This document shows positions 8,849-17,020 of a DNA stretch of 64,000 nt, in pieces. A program made the translations under genes and the position numbers. The stretch comes from Mesorhizobium sp. ORS 3359. GTDB lineage: Bacteria; Pseudomonadota; Alphaproteobacteria; Rhizobiales; Rhizobiaceae. A model generated the notes under the pieces. The model made no database searches. It saw nothing but the letters and a program-made list of their open reading frames with translations, and had not been told where the DNA came from. The DNA lies in assembly GCA_000824845.1 (NCBI GenBank), contig CCNC01000071.1:1-64000 (forward strand), given 5' to 3'. Every line of letters begins with the position of its first letter. The first letter of the stretch is position 1.

Positions 8849-9957
8849 TCAGCGGCCTCCCTTTTCTGCTCAGGCCTGTCTTCATTTTCCCGCGCCTCGT
8901 ATTCGGCGCGCATGCGGCGCACGAGGCCGAGCTCGGCCTGGAAGTCGACATAGTGCGGCAGCTTCAGATGCTCGACGAAACCTGTCGCCTGGACATTGTC
9001 GGAATGCGAGATGACGAATTCCTCGTCCTGCGCGGCGGCGACGACATCCTCGCCAAGCTCGCCGGCGCGCAGCGCCCGGTCGCACAGCGCCATCGCCATC
9101 GCCTTGCGCTCGCTCTGGCCGAAGACCAGGCCGTAGCCGCGTGTGAATTGCGGCGGCGCCTTGGCCGAGCCCTTGAACTGGTTGACCATCTGGCATTCGG
9201 TGACGCGGATGGAACCGAGCGGCACCGCGAAGGGCAGTTCCGGCACGTCGAGCTCCAGCTCGACCTCGCCGATGCGGATCTCGCCAACGAAGGGATGGTT
9301 GCGGGCGTAACCGCGTTGCGTCGAATAGCCGAGCGCGAGCAGAAAACCCTCGTCGCCGCGCGACAGCGCCTGCAGGCGGATGTCGCGCGCCATCGGGAAT
9401 TGCAGCGGCTCGCGGGTGATGTCGCCCGGCACATGGTCAAGCGGCATGTCGCCATCGGCCTCGATCAGGCCTTCATGGGCGAGGATCGCCGAGACGCGGG
9501 GCATGGCCTCCGGCTCGACCGGGCGCTGCGCCGGCGTCTCGACTTCGGCGCCGGCGGCTAGCTCGGGATCGAGCAGGCGGTGGGTGTAGTCGAAGGTCGG
9601 GCCGAGCACCTGGCCGCCGGGCAGGTCCTTGTAGGTGGCCGAGATACGACGCTCGACCTGCATCGTGCCGGTATCGACCGGATTGGTGTAGCCGAAGCGC
9701 GGCAGCGTGGTGCGGTAGGCGCGCACCAGGAAGATCGCCTCGATCATGTCGCCGCGCGCCTGGACGACGGCGAGGGCCGCCAGTTCACGGTCATAGAGCG
9801 AGCCTTCGCTCATCACGCGATCGACGCCGAGCGCCAGCTGCTCGACAATCTGATCGAGGCGCAGCGCCGGCACGGCGCGGTCGCCGCGGCGGCGGTCGGC
9901 CAGCAGGCGGTGCGCATTGGCAATGGCGGCCTCGCCACCTTTCACCGCGACATACAT
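8845..9957 (-). CDS. phnI: C-P lyase core subunit PhnI
   Basis: 370-aa PhnI. It opens with the conserved MYVAVKGGEAAIANAH and contains MQVERRISATYKDLPGGQVLGPTFDYTHRLLD. With PhnG, H and L it couples the phosphonate to ATP, giving the ribose-1-phosphonate triphosphate. It starts one base after phnH and overlaps phnJ by four bases. Length matches the family. Confidence 0.95.
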   Translation of the reverse strand: MYVAVKGGEAAIANAHRLLADRRRGDRAVPALRLDQIVEQLALGVDRVMSEGSLYDRELAALAVVQARGDMIEAIFLVRAYRTTLPRFGYTNPVDTGTMQVERRISATYKDLPGGQVLGPTFDYTHRLLDPELAAGAEVETPAQRPVEPEAMPRVSAILAHEGLIEADGDMPLDHVPGDITREPLQFPMARDIRLQALSRGDEGFLLALGYSTQRGYARNHPFVGEIRIGEVELELDVPELPFAVPLGSIRVTECQMVNQFKGSAKAPPQFTRGYGLVFGQSERKAMAMALCDRALRAGELGEDVVAAAQDEEFVISHSDNVQATGFVEHLKLPHYVDFQAELGLVRRMRAEYEARENEDRPEQKREAAE

Positions 9958-9958
9958 G

Positions 9959-10570
9959 TCACGCCTCCATCGACTTGATGCGGGTGGTGCGCGGCAGGCA
10001 GGCGAGGCTGCCCGGCGCCGCCAGGATGATGTCGACGCCGCGCGGAAAACGCTGGTTGTTCTGCTTCCACTGCTCGACGAAATGGCGCGGCATGCCCGGA
10101 GGCGCGATCATCGACGTCTTTTCGATGCCGGGGCCTTCGAGCAGCAGCGACGGGCCCGAAGCGAGGTCGTCGACCAGGAGGATCAGCGTCGTCGAGCGGT
10201 CGGGATATTCCTGCGTGCCTTGCGCAAAACCGTCGAGCGCGGCCATCTCCTTCGGATTGGCGATCAGGGCGAAATGCGCGTCGGCCGGCGTGTTGGCCAA
10301 GGGCACGCCGGAGTGGAAGCCGAGCCAGGCCTTGACCGAAGCTTCCGCCTGCAGCGGCGGGTCGAGCCAGAGCGGCGTGTCATTGTCGCAGAGCGAGAGC
10401 GCCACGGCGCCGGCAGTCGCCGACAATGGCGCCGGCGGGCGGGCGAGCTGCGGCAGGGCCTGCACGAAGCCCGGGCGCGCCATCGCGTCCATGATGGCGC
10501 GGAAGACGGCCTGGGCATTGAAGACCGGCTCGGCGAAGCCGCCGTCGATCGATTGCGTGGCGATATCCAT
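9959..10570 (-). CDS. phnH: C-P lyase core subunit PhnH
   Basis: 203-aa PhnH, the dimeric scaffold subunit of the PhnGHIJ complex. Family features include FNAQAVFRAIMDAMARPG near the N-terminus and PGIEKTSMIAPPGMPRHFV in the second half. It shares one base with the end of phnG (TGATG) and ends one base before phnI, so it is firmly within the operon. Confidence 0.93.
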   Translation of the reverse strand: MDIATQSIDGGFAEPVFNAQAVFRAIMDAMARPGFVQALPQLARPPAPLSATAGAVALSLCDNDTPLWLDPPLQAEASVKAWLGFHSGVPLANTPADAHFALIANPKEMAALDGFAQGTQEYPDRSTTLILLVDDLASGPSLLLEGPGIEKTSMIAPPGMPRHFVEQWKQNNQRFPRGVDIILAAPGSLACLPRTTRIKSMEA

Positions 10571-11031
10571 CAGTCCTCTCCGCGCACCATGGTGAAGAAA
10601 TCCACTTTCGTGGCCGCCGTCTCGACGCGCCGCGTCTCGCGCGCTGCATCGAGCGCCGCGCGCAAAGGCGCGGCGAGCTTCGCCTCGACTGCTTCACGCT
10701 GCGCCGGGTCCTGCCACAGCGCGTCGGCGATCGCGGCAAGCCTGGCCTTGTCCTGGTCGCGGCCGAGCGCATAGGAATGGCCGACCTGCCCGGAGGGCAG
10801 CCGCACCGTGGCGCGGGTGACGGTCGCCTCGCCAACATTGAAGGGCGCGCCACCGCCGCCGATCCGTCCGCGCACCGTCACCAATCCGGTTTCGGGGCCG
10901 CGCAAAAGCTCGGCCTCGGAGGGCAGACCCGCCTCGTTCCACAGGCGCGCGATCTCATCGGCTTCGGCATGCGCCAGCGTCGCCATCAAGGCTTTCCGCC
11001 CGGCCTGCTCGCGCGCTTCCTGTCCTCGCAT
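10570..11031 (-). CDS. phnG: C-P lyase core subunit PhnG
   Basis: 153-aa PhnG, first gene of the C-P lyase operon. It contains PETGLVTVRGRIGGGGAPFNVGE and YALGRDQDKA, both typical of PhnG. With PhnH and PhnI it takes part in forming the phosphonate-ribose intermediate. The 144-nt gap to the divergent regulator gene carries a large AT-rich palindrome, so the promoter is probably under PhnF-type control. Confidence 0.93.
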   Translation of the reverse strand: MRGQEAREQAGRKALMATLAHAEADEIARLWNEAGLPSEAELLRGPETGLVTVRGRIGGGGAPFNVGEATVTRATVRLPSGQVGHSYALGRDQDKARLAAIADALWQDPAQREAVEAKLAAPLRAALDAARETRRVETAATKVDFFTMVRGED

Positions 11032-11051
11032 GGAATTGCTCCTTGCACAGC

Positions 11052-11093
11052 GTATAATTTGTCTATTGATATAGACAACTATACAAATTATAC
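11052..11093. promoter_or_regulatory. overlapping palindromes, probable PhnF operator
   Basis: Two nested inverted repeats lie in the phnG-phnF gap. The outer pair is GTATAATTTGT (11052-11062) with ACAAATTATAC (11083-11093). The inner pair is TTGTCTAT (11059-11066) with ATAGACAA (11071-11078). The half-sites resemble the GT-x-TA-x-AC sites of HutC-subfamily GntR regulators. The region is sharply AT-rich against its surroundings. Confidence 0.7.
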
Positions 11094-11175
11094 CTATCTC
11101 CTAACGGGAGTCCATGACGGGTGGATGACAGGCCCGGAAAATTGCCCGGGCTGGCGAAGAAATGGGGGGCGATGA

Positions 11176-11922
11176 ATGACCGGACTGGCGAGCAGCATCG
11201 AAAGGCGCAATGGCGTGTCGCTGTGGCGGCAGATCGCCGACCGGATCCTGCAGGGGATCGCGAGCGGCGATTTCGCCGAGAACGCGGCGCTGCCGCCCGA
11301 AGTCGCGCTGGCCGAGCGCTACGGTGTCAACCGCCACACGGTGCGCAGCGCCATTGCGGCGCTTGTGCAGGAAGGCGTGCTGAAGGCCGAACAGGGCCGC
11401 GGCACCTTCGTCCTGTCACGCAAACGGCTGTCCTATCCGATCGGCGCGCGCACGCGCTTCTCGACCGGGCTGCAGGGGCAGACGAGCGAGCGGCACATCG
11501 CGCTGTTGTCGTCATCGACGGAGCCGGCCAGCCGGCGCATCGCCGAGGCGCTGGGCATCGCCAAGGGCGCGGCGGTCATCCGCCTGGAGACGCGCGGCGA
11601 GGCCGATGGTCATGCGGTGTCGCGCGCGACGATCTGGTTCGACGCCAAGCGCTTCGCCGGCATCGAGGCGGCAATGGCGGAAACGGGATCGATCACCGCC
11701 TCACTGAAGCGCTTCGGCATCAATGATTATCTGCGGCATTCGACGGTGCTGTCGGCGCGGCACGCTGACGCCGACGACCTCGCAGCGCTCGATCTGCAGC
11801 CGGGCGCCATCGTGCTGGTCACCGTCGCCGTCAACGTCACGCTCGACGGTGAGCCGATCCAGTTCGCCGAGTCGAGGTTCCCGGCGGAACGGGTGGAACT
11901 GAGGCTGTCGGCTGGCGATTAG
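11176..11922 (+). CDS. phnF: GntR/HutC-family regulator PhnF
   Basis: 248-aa transcription factor. The N-terminal winged helix (about residues 12-75) contains LPPEVALAERYGVNRHTVRSA. A C-terminal UTRA ligand domain (about 90-240) follows with SRRIAEALGIAKGAAVIRLE. This is the HutC/PhnF architecture. Divergent placement from phnG, with a palindrome between, indicates control of the C-P lyase operon and itself. The effector is probably a phosphonate or phosphate ester (inference). Confidence 0.9.
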   Translation: MTGLASSIERRNGVSLWRQIADRILQGIASGDFAENAALPPEVALAERYGVNRHTVRSAIAALVQEGVLKAEQGRGTFVLSRKRLSYPIGARTRFSTGLQGQTSERHIALLSSSTEPASRRIAEALGIAKGAAVIRLETRGEADGHAVSRATIWFDAKRFAGIEAAMAETGSITASLKRFGINDYLRHSTVLSARHADADDLAALDLQPGAIVLVTVAVNVTLDGEPIQFAESRFPAERVELRLSAGD

Positions 11923-11929
11923 TGGCGTC

Positions 11930-12946
11930 TCACCCCACCTCGATAACGGCCTTGATCAGCCCCGATTTCTCATGCGTCCATCTGGCGAGGTCGCGCGGCG
12001 TTGCGGCGAGCGTGGTGCGATGGGTGACGAGCTTGCCCAACGGCACGGCGCCGTTGCGGATCGAGGCGGCGACATGCTCGAAATCGGCCTTCAGCGCGTT
12101 GCGGCTGCCGACCAAAGTCATCTCGCGCTTGTGGAATTCGGGGTCGGAGAAGGTGATGTCGTCCTTGACGACGCTGACCAGCACCAATGTGCCGCCATGT
12201 GCGACATGGGCGAAGGCCGACTGAACCGACGCCGTGTTGCCGGTCGCGTCGAAGACGAGGTCGAACCCTTCGCCGCCGGTCGCCTGCCGCACCAGGTCGC
12301 CAGCCGATGCCTTCGAGGTGTCGAGCGGGGCAAAGGCGAGTTCCTTTTCGGCGAAGCCGAGGCGCTCGCTGCTCATGTCCAACAAGCTGACATCCAGCCC
12401 GGCGATGCGGGCGAATATCGCCGTGCCGAGCCCGATCGGGCCGGCGCCGATGACCAGAGTGCGCTGGCCGGGCTGCCCGAGTGATCGGCGCACCGCGTGC
12501 GCGCCGATCGCCAGGAATTCCACCGCCGCGGCGTCGGCCAGCGAGAGGCCGTTCGTCGGGTAAAGGTTCTGCGCCGGCACCAGGATCTCATCGCACATGG
12601 CGCCGTCGCGATGGACGCCGAGCACCTCGATCTTCACGCAGCAATTCGGCTTGCCGTGCCGGCAGGCGATGCATTGGCCGCAGGCCAGATAGGGGTTGAT
12701 GATGACTGGCTCTCCGACGGCAAGATCGACGCCTTCACCCCTTTCGACAACCGTGCCGGAAACCTCGTGGCCCATGATGCGCGGATAGACGAGGAAGGGG
12801 TGCTTGCCTTCGAAGATGTGGTAGTCGGTGCCGCAGATGCCGACATGGCTGACGGCGACGCGCGCCCATCCGGGTGGCGGCGCCCCGGGCGCTGCGCGGT
12901 CTTCGAGGACAAGGTCGCCGGGCGAGCGGCAAACGACGGCTTTCAT
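11930..12946 (-). CDS. zinc-dependent alcohol dehydrogenase, sugar-acid type
   Basis: 338-aa medium-chain dehydrogenase. Catalytic-zinc residues appear as GICGTDYH and GHEVSG; the structural zinc cysteines are seen in CGQCIACRHGKPNCC. The NAD-binding motif is VIGAGPIGLG near residue 170. The neighbouring sugar ABC transporter and UxaA-type dehydratase suggest oxidation of a sugar acid such as L-galactonate (LgoD-like); this is an inference. The start at 12946 is the family-typical MKAVV start with GGAT upstream; a longer in-frame start adds only six codons. It ends 8 bp from the convergent phnF. Confidence 0.82.
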   Translation of the reverse strand: MKAVVCRSPGDLVLEDRAAPGAPPPGWARVAVSHVGICGTDYHIFEGKHPFLVYPRIMGHEVSGTVVERGEGVDLAVGEPVIINPYLACGQCIACRHGKPNCCVKIEVLGVHRDGAMCDEILVPAQNLYPTNGLSLADAAAVEFLAIGAHAVRRSLGQPGQRTLVIGAGPIGLGTAIFARIAGLDVSLLDMSSERLGFAEKELAFAPLDTSKASAGDLVRQATGGEGFDLVFDATGNTASVQSAFAHVAHGGTLVLVSVVKDDITFSDPEFHKREMTLVGSRNALKADFEHVAASIRNGAVPLGKLVTHRTTLAATPRDLARWTHEKSGLIKAVIEVG

Positions 12947-12962
12947 GTCGCAAATCCAAAGC

Positions 12963-12998
12963 AAAAGAGCGCCGGCCTCGCTCGAGCGGGGCCGGCGC
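12963..12998 (-). terminator. probable terminator after the ABC permease gene
   Basis: The 9-bp arms 12969-12977 and 12990-12998 (GC-rich) form a hairpin that, read on the minus strand, is followed by TCTTTT. It separates the permease gene from the dehydrogenase gene downstream, so the latter may depend on read-through. Confidence 0.55.
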
Positions 12999-13016
12999 GG
13001 ACGTTTCGGGGAGGAG

Positions 13017-13982
13017 TCACTTGCCGCGACGGCGCAAGCCGTCGAAGTAGACGATGACGATGATCAGTGCTCCGGTGATGACGCGTTGCCAAAAGGTGTT
13101 GACGTTGAGCAGGTTGGCGCCGTTGTTGATCGTCGACAGGATGAAGGAGCCGATCAGCGGTCCGTGCACGGAGCCGATGGCGCCGAAGAGCGAGGTGCCG
13201 CCGATCACCGACGAAGCGATGGCCTGCAATTCATAGGTGTCGCCCTGTGTCGGATTGCCGATGCCGATGCGCGAGGCGAGCAGCACGCCTACGAAGGCGG
13301 CGAGCAGGCCCGACAGGATATAGGCCATGAAGATGGTGCGCGGCACGTTGACGCCGGACAGGCGGGCGGCCTCGGCGTTGGAGCCGACCGAGAACAGATA
13401 GCGGCCCCAGCGCGTGTGGTGCAGGAAGATGTAGGACGGGATGGCGACCAGGATCACCATCCAGAACAGATAGGGGATGCCGAACAGCGAGCCGCGGGAG
13501 AAGGCCTGGAACGGATCGCTGTTGATCGAGATCGAATTGCCGTTGGTCATCAGGAGGCCGATGCCGCGCAGCGAGGTCATGGTGGCCAGGGTGATGATGA
13601 AGGGCGGCAAGCCCATCTTGACGATGCCGAAGCCGTGGAAGAGGCCGATGGCGACGCCGACCAGCAAGGTGATCAGCACCGCCGCCCAGATCGGCCAGCC
13701 GGCATTGATCAGAAGCGCCACCACGACGGTGGTGAAACCGACCACCGCGCCGACGGACAGGTCGATGCCGCCGGTGATGATGACGAAGGTCTGGCCGACG
13801 GCGAGGATGGCGATCAGCGAGCCCTGGCGCAGAAGATTGGTGATGTTGAGCGCCGTGGCGAAGGAGGGCGTGGCGACGGCCAGCACGATCCACATCAGCA
13901 GCAGAAGGCCAAGCAGGGTCAGGCCGAAGAGCGCGTTGAAATTGCGCTTGGGTTTTTCGGCGGGGATCGCCTCAGTGCTCAT
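13017..13982 (-). CDS. ribose-type sugar ABC transporter permease
   Basis: 321-aa polytopic inner-membrane permease of the RbsC/XylH family (BPD_transp_2). Typical segments are TFVIITGGIDLSVGAVVGF and ILSGLLAAFVGVLLASR, with many hydrophobic helices. The start overlaps the ATPase stop by four bases. With the ATPase and binding protein upstream it makes a complete importer. The substrate is probably a pentose, hexose or sugar acid, judged from the linked catabolic enzymes. Confidence 0.92.
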   Translation of the reverse strand: MSTEAIPAEKPKRNFNALFGLTLLGLLLLMWIVLAVATPSFATALNITNLLRQGSLIAILAVGQTFVIITGGIDLSVGAVVGFTTVVVALLINAGWPIWAAVLITLLVGVAIGLFHGFGIVKMGLPPFIITLATMTSLRGIGLLMTNGNSISINSDPFQAFSRGSLFGIPYLFWMVILVAIPSYIFLHHTRWGRYLFSVGSNAEAARLSGVNVPRTIFMAYILSGLLAAFVGVLLASRIGIGNPTQGDTYELQAIASSVIGGTSLFGAIGSVHGPLIGSFILSTINNGANLLNVNTFWQRVITGALIIVIVYFDGLRRRGK

Positions 13983-15532
13983 TTTTGTCCTCCCGACTTT
14001 TCTTGTTTCTCGGCCAGCGCCTGACCCAGAATGTCCTCGTGGCTCGCGGTGCGGAACCCATGCGTGGCGACCAGCTTGCCGCGCCGGAACACGTGCAGCG
14101 TGTCGGCAAGCTCATAGACTTCCGGCAGATAGGACGAGATCAGGATGATGCCGGCCCCCTTCGACAGCAGCGTCGAGAACAGGCGGTAGATCTCGGCCTT
14201 GGTGCCGACATCGACGCCGACCGTCGGTTCGTCGAAGATGAACAGCTTGGCGCCATGCGCCAGCCATTTGCCGATGACGATCTTCTGCTGGTTGCCGCCC
14301 GAGAGGCTGGAGGCGAGCGCGCTGCGCGTCGGCGTCTTGATGCGCAGGTCGGCGATCTGGCGATCGGCTTCGGCCTTCTCCTTGGCGCCCGAGATCAGCG
14401 CGTTGCTGGAAATGCGCTTGTAGATCGGCAGGTTGAGGTTCATGCCGACCGACAGGTTCAGGCAGAGGCCCTGATCGCGACGGCTCTCCGGCGCCAGCGC
14501 CATTCCGAGCTTGATCGCATCGTGCTCGGAATTGACCTGGACCTCCTTGCCCTCCCACAGGATCTGGCCGGCCGATTTCCTGTGGCGGCCGTAAAGCGTG
14601 GTGACGAACTCGCTGCGGCCTGCGCCGATCAGGCCGTAGAGGCCGACGATCTCGCCGGCGCGGACGGTCACCGAGACATTCTCGAAACCTTTGCCGGAAA
14701 GGTTCTTCGTCTCGACGATCGTGGCGCCCGGCGTGAAATGCTCCTTGTGGTAGATCTGCTCGATCGAGCGGTTGATCATCAACTTGACCAGCTCGGCCTC
14801 GTCGGTCTCGGCGATGTTGCGGGTGCCGACCAACGTGCCGTCGCGCAGCACGGAAACGCGATCGGCAAGCTCGAACACTTCCTCCATGCGGTGGCTGATG
14901 TAGATGATGGTGACGCCTTCTCCCTTCAGCCTTCGGATCAGCTTGAACAGCTGGTCGGCCTCCTTGCGGGTGAGATAGGCGGTCGGTTCGTCGAAGATCA
15001 GGAATTTCGTGCCGCGCACCGTGGCGCGAGCGGCGGCGATCAGTTGCTGCTGGCCGATGGTGAGATCACCGAGCACGACATGCGCCGGCAGGTCGAAGCC
15101 CAGCCCGTCGATGATCTTCTGCGCATCCTTGACCATGGCGCGCTGCTGCAGCAGGCCGAAGCGGGACTCCTCCTCGCCGAGGAACATGTTGGCGGCGACC
15201 GTGAGATGGCGGCAAAGCACCACCTCCTGGTGGACGGCGTTGATACCCAGCGCCATCGCCTCATGCGGGGTGGCCAAGGCCGCCGGCTTGCCCTCCCAGA
15301 TGACCTCGCCCGAGGTGCGCGGCATGACGCCGGTCAGAAGTTTTATCAGGGTCGACTTGCCGGCGCCGTTCTCGCCGACGATGGCGTGGATCTCGCCCGC
15401 CTTGAAGGCGAGATGCACCGGCTTCAGCGCATGCGTGCCGGGGTAGCGCTTTTCCAGCCCGTTGAGCTCGAGGATCGTCCTGCCCGGGGCCAGCGTGGGG
15501 GCGGGGTGCAGTTCCTGCGCCGTCGACGTCAT
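13979..15532 (-). CDS. ribose-type sugar ABC transporter ATP-binding protein
   Basis: 517-aa RbsA-family protein with two ABC cassettes in tandem. The first has Walker A GENGAGKST near residue 55. The second is degenerate at Walker A (GLIGAGRSE), as usual for this family, but keeps LSGGNQQK and the FIFDEPTVGVD Walker B. Length is normal. It sits between the binding-protein gene and the permease gene and is coupled to the latter. Confidence 0.93.
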   Translation of the reverse strand: MTSTAQELHPAPTLAPGRTILELNGLEKRYPGTHALKPVHLAFKAGEIHAIVGENGAGKSTLIKLLTGVMPRTSGEVIWEGKPAALATPHEAMALGINAVHQEVVLCRHLTVAANMFLGEEESRFGLLQQRAMVKDAQKIIDGLGFDLPAHVVLGDLTIGQQQLIAAARATVRGTKFLIFDEPTAYLTRKEADQLFKLIRRLKGEGVTIIYISHRMEEVFELADRVSVLRDGTLVGTRNIAETDEAELVKLMINRSIEQIYHKEHFTPGATIVETKNLSGKGFENVSVTVRAGEIVGLYGLIGAGRSEFVTTLYGRHRKSAGQILWEGKEVQVNSEHDAIKLGMALAPESRRDQGLCLNLSVGMNLNLPIYKRISSNALISGAKEKAEADRQIADLRIKTPTRSALASSLSGGNQQKIVIGKWLAHGAKLFIFDEPTVGVDVGTKAEIYRLFSTLLSKGAGIILISSYLPEVYELADTLHVFRRGKLVATHGFRTASHEDILGQALAEKQEKSGGQK

Positions 15533-15644
15533 GACAATCCTCCCACATTGGTTTCAACCATTGGGTATGCAGCGATGCGTCTGACGCGCATCTTGGAGTC
15601 AAAACCTAGATCAGGCCCGCGGATTTCCAAATCGCCTGACGGAT

Positions 15645-15671
15645 GTTTCCGGGGCGCGAGGCCCCGGAAAC
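15645..15671 (-). other. intercistronic stem-loop after the binding-protein gene
   Basis: An 11-bp perfect GC-rich stem (15645-15655 with 15661-15671, 5-nt loop) stands 18 nt past the binding-protein stop. It has no T-run. Such stems often protect the abundant binding-protein mRNA from 3' decay, which would explain unequal expression of the cassette. Confidence 0.6.
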
Positions 15672-15689
15672 GAGTGTGACGATGCTTGC

Positions 15690-16685
15690 TCAGTTGAGCT
15701 TCGGGTTGAGCAGCGCGTCGATCTTGGGATCCTTCATGTTGGCCTTGGTGACGAGGTTGGCGCCGGTGTCGACATTGGCCTCCACCTTCTCGCCCTTCGA
15801 GGCGGCCAGAGCGGTCTTGATGCCGTCATAGCCCATCCGGTACGGGTCCTGGACGACGAGGCCGGAGATGACGCCGTCATTGAGGAACTTGATCAGCTTC
15901 TCGTCGCTGTCGAAGCCGATCAGCGCCACCTTGCCGCCGAGATTGTTCTCGGCGATGGCCTGGCCGACGCCCTGCGCCATGATCAGGTTCGAGGCGAAGA
16001 TGCCCTTGAGGTCCGGATTGGCGGTGATCAGGTCAGTGGCGATGTTGAGGCCGGTGGTGGCCTGGCCGTCGGCGTATTTGTCGGCGACGAGCTCGAGGCC
16101 CGGATACTTGGCCTTGATCTGTTCGATGAAGCCTTGCTTGCGCTGCTCAAGCGAGCCGGCGCCGGGAAGGGCCGTGATCAGCGCGACCTTGCCTTCAACC
16201 TTGCCGCCATTGGCGGCGCCGATCGCGGCAGCGAGACCGTCGGCGGCGACGCGGCCGCCCTGAACGTTGTCGGTGGTGAGGAAGGAGGTGAAGGCCTTGG
16301 AGTCGGCGCCGGAGTCGATGCCGATGACCTTGACCTTGGAGGCTGCCTCATCAATCGGCTTGCCAAGCGCCTTGAACTCAGTCGGCGAGATGACGATCGC
16401 CGCCGGGTTGCTGGCGACGGCGTTCTCGAGGATCGAGATCTGGCCGTTGACGTCGGTTTCGGCCTGGGCGCCGAGCTCCGGCACGTTGATGCCTAGGTCC
16501 TTGCCGGCCTTGCGGGCGCCGGCCAGCACGATCTGCCAGTAGAAGGAGGTGGTGTCCTTGACGATGATTGGAATGGTCACGTCGGCCGCCGAGGCGGGCG
16601 CGGAATGCATGGCGCCGGCAAGCATCGACGCAGCGGCCAGGGCCACGAAAGCACGGCGGTTGAGAAGGCTGGTCACGAATTTCAT
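15690..16685 (-). CDS. ribose-type sugar ABC transporter periplasmic binding protein
   Basis: 331-aa RbsB-family (Peripla_BP_4) solute-binding protein. The signal peptide covers about residues 1-33 and ends near APASA. The mature part shows the family pattern FYWQIVLAGARKAGKDLG, VNGQISILENAVASNPAAIV and VIGIDSG. A very good ribosome site (AGGGAGGAA) sets the start at 16685. It is the first gene of the transporter operon, with a 335-nt upstream region holding inverted repeats. Confidence 0.93.
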   Translation of the reverse strand: MKFVTSLLNRRAFVALAAASMLAGAMHSAPASAADVTIPIIVKDTTSFYWQIVLAGARKAGKDLGINVPELGAQAETDVNGQISILENAVASNPAAIVISPTEFKALGKPIDEAASKVKVIGIDSGADSKAFTSFLTTDNVQGGRVAADGLAAAIGAANGGKVEGKVALITALPGAGSLEQRKQGFIEQIKAKYPGLELVADKYADGQATTGLNIATDLITANPDLKGIFASNLIMAQGVGQAIAENNLGGKVALIGFDSDEKLIKFLNDGVISGLVVQDPYRMGYDGIKTALAASKGEKVEANVDTGANLVTKANMKDPKIDALLNPKLN

Positions 16686-16758
16686 TAGGTTCCTCCCTAA
16701 GTCGCCTGGTGAAGGTTGAGGAAGCTCCATCTGGATAGGCGCGGCCCAAACAGAACTT

Positions 16759-16790
16759 TATCAATAAAAAACAGATACCATTTTTTGATA
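16759..16790. promoter_or_regulatory. A-tract/T-tract inverted repeat upstream of the binding-protein gene
   Basis: TATCAA-t-AAAAAA (16759-16771) and TTTTTTGATA (16781-16790) are inverted copies apart from one inserted base. The layout resembles the repeat at 18602-18634 beside the local regulator gene, so both may be operators for it. Confidence 0.45.
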
Positions 16791-16915
16791 GAGCATTGCC
16801 ATGGCCGATGCAAGCGGTGTCTGTTGCCGTTTGTGTGATGCGGGTGAGGGTCTGTTCTGCCCTACCGGCTCGCCTTGGCGGCAATGGATGCTTCCCGTTC
16901 CTCTCTATCGCAACG

Positions 16916-16966
16916 GAACAATAATTCCATTGTTCTGTCAATATGGAATATTCATTCCCTCGCAAG
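16916..16966. promoter_or_regulatory. AT-rich inverted repeats between the sugar operons
   Basis: GAACAAT (16916-16922) is inverted at 16929-16935. A second short palindrome, GGAAT-attc-ATTCC, follows nearby. The surrounding 335-nt gap (16686-17020) has no plausible gene and is AT-rich, so it probably holds the transporter promoter and upstream control sites. Confidence 0.35.
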
Positions 16967-17020
16967 GCCGCAGGTGCGAAGGCCGGTTTCCCGGCTTCCG
17001 CCGCAGTATTGACTTTCTGA

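Noticed and set aside
13985-15679. A 564-codon plus-strand frame
   Set aside because: Antisense of the sugar ABC ATPase gene; no recognisable domain.
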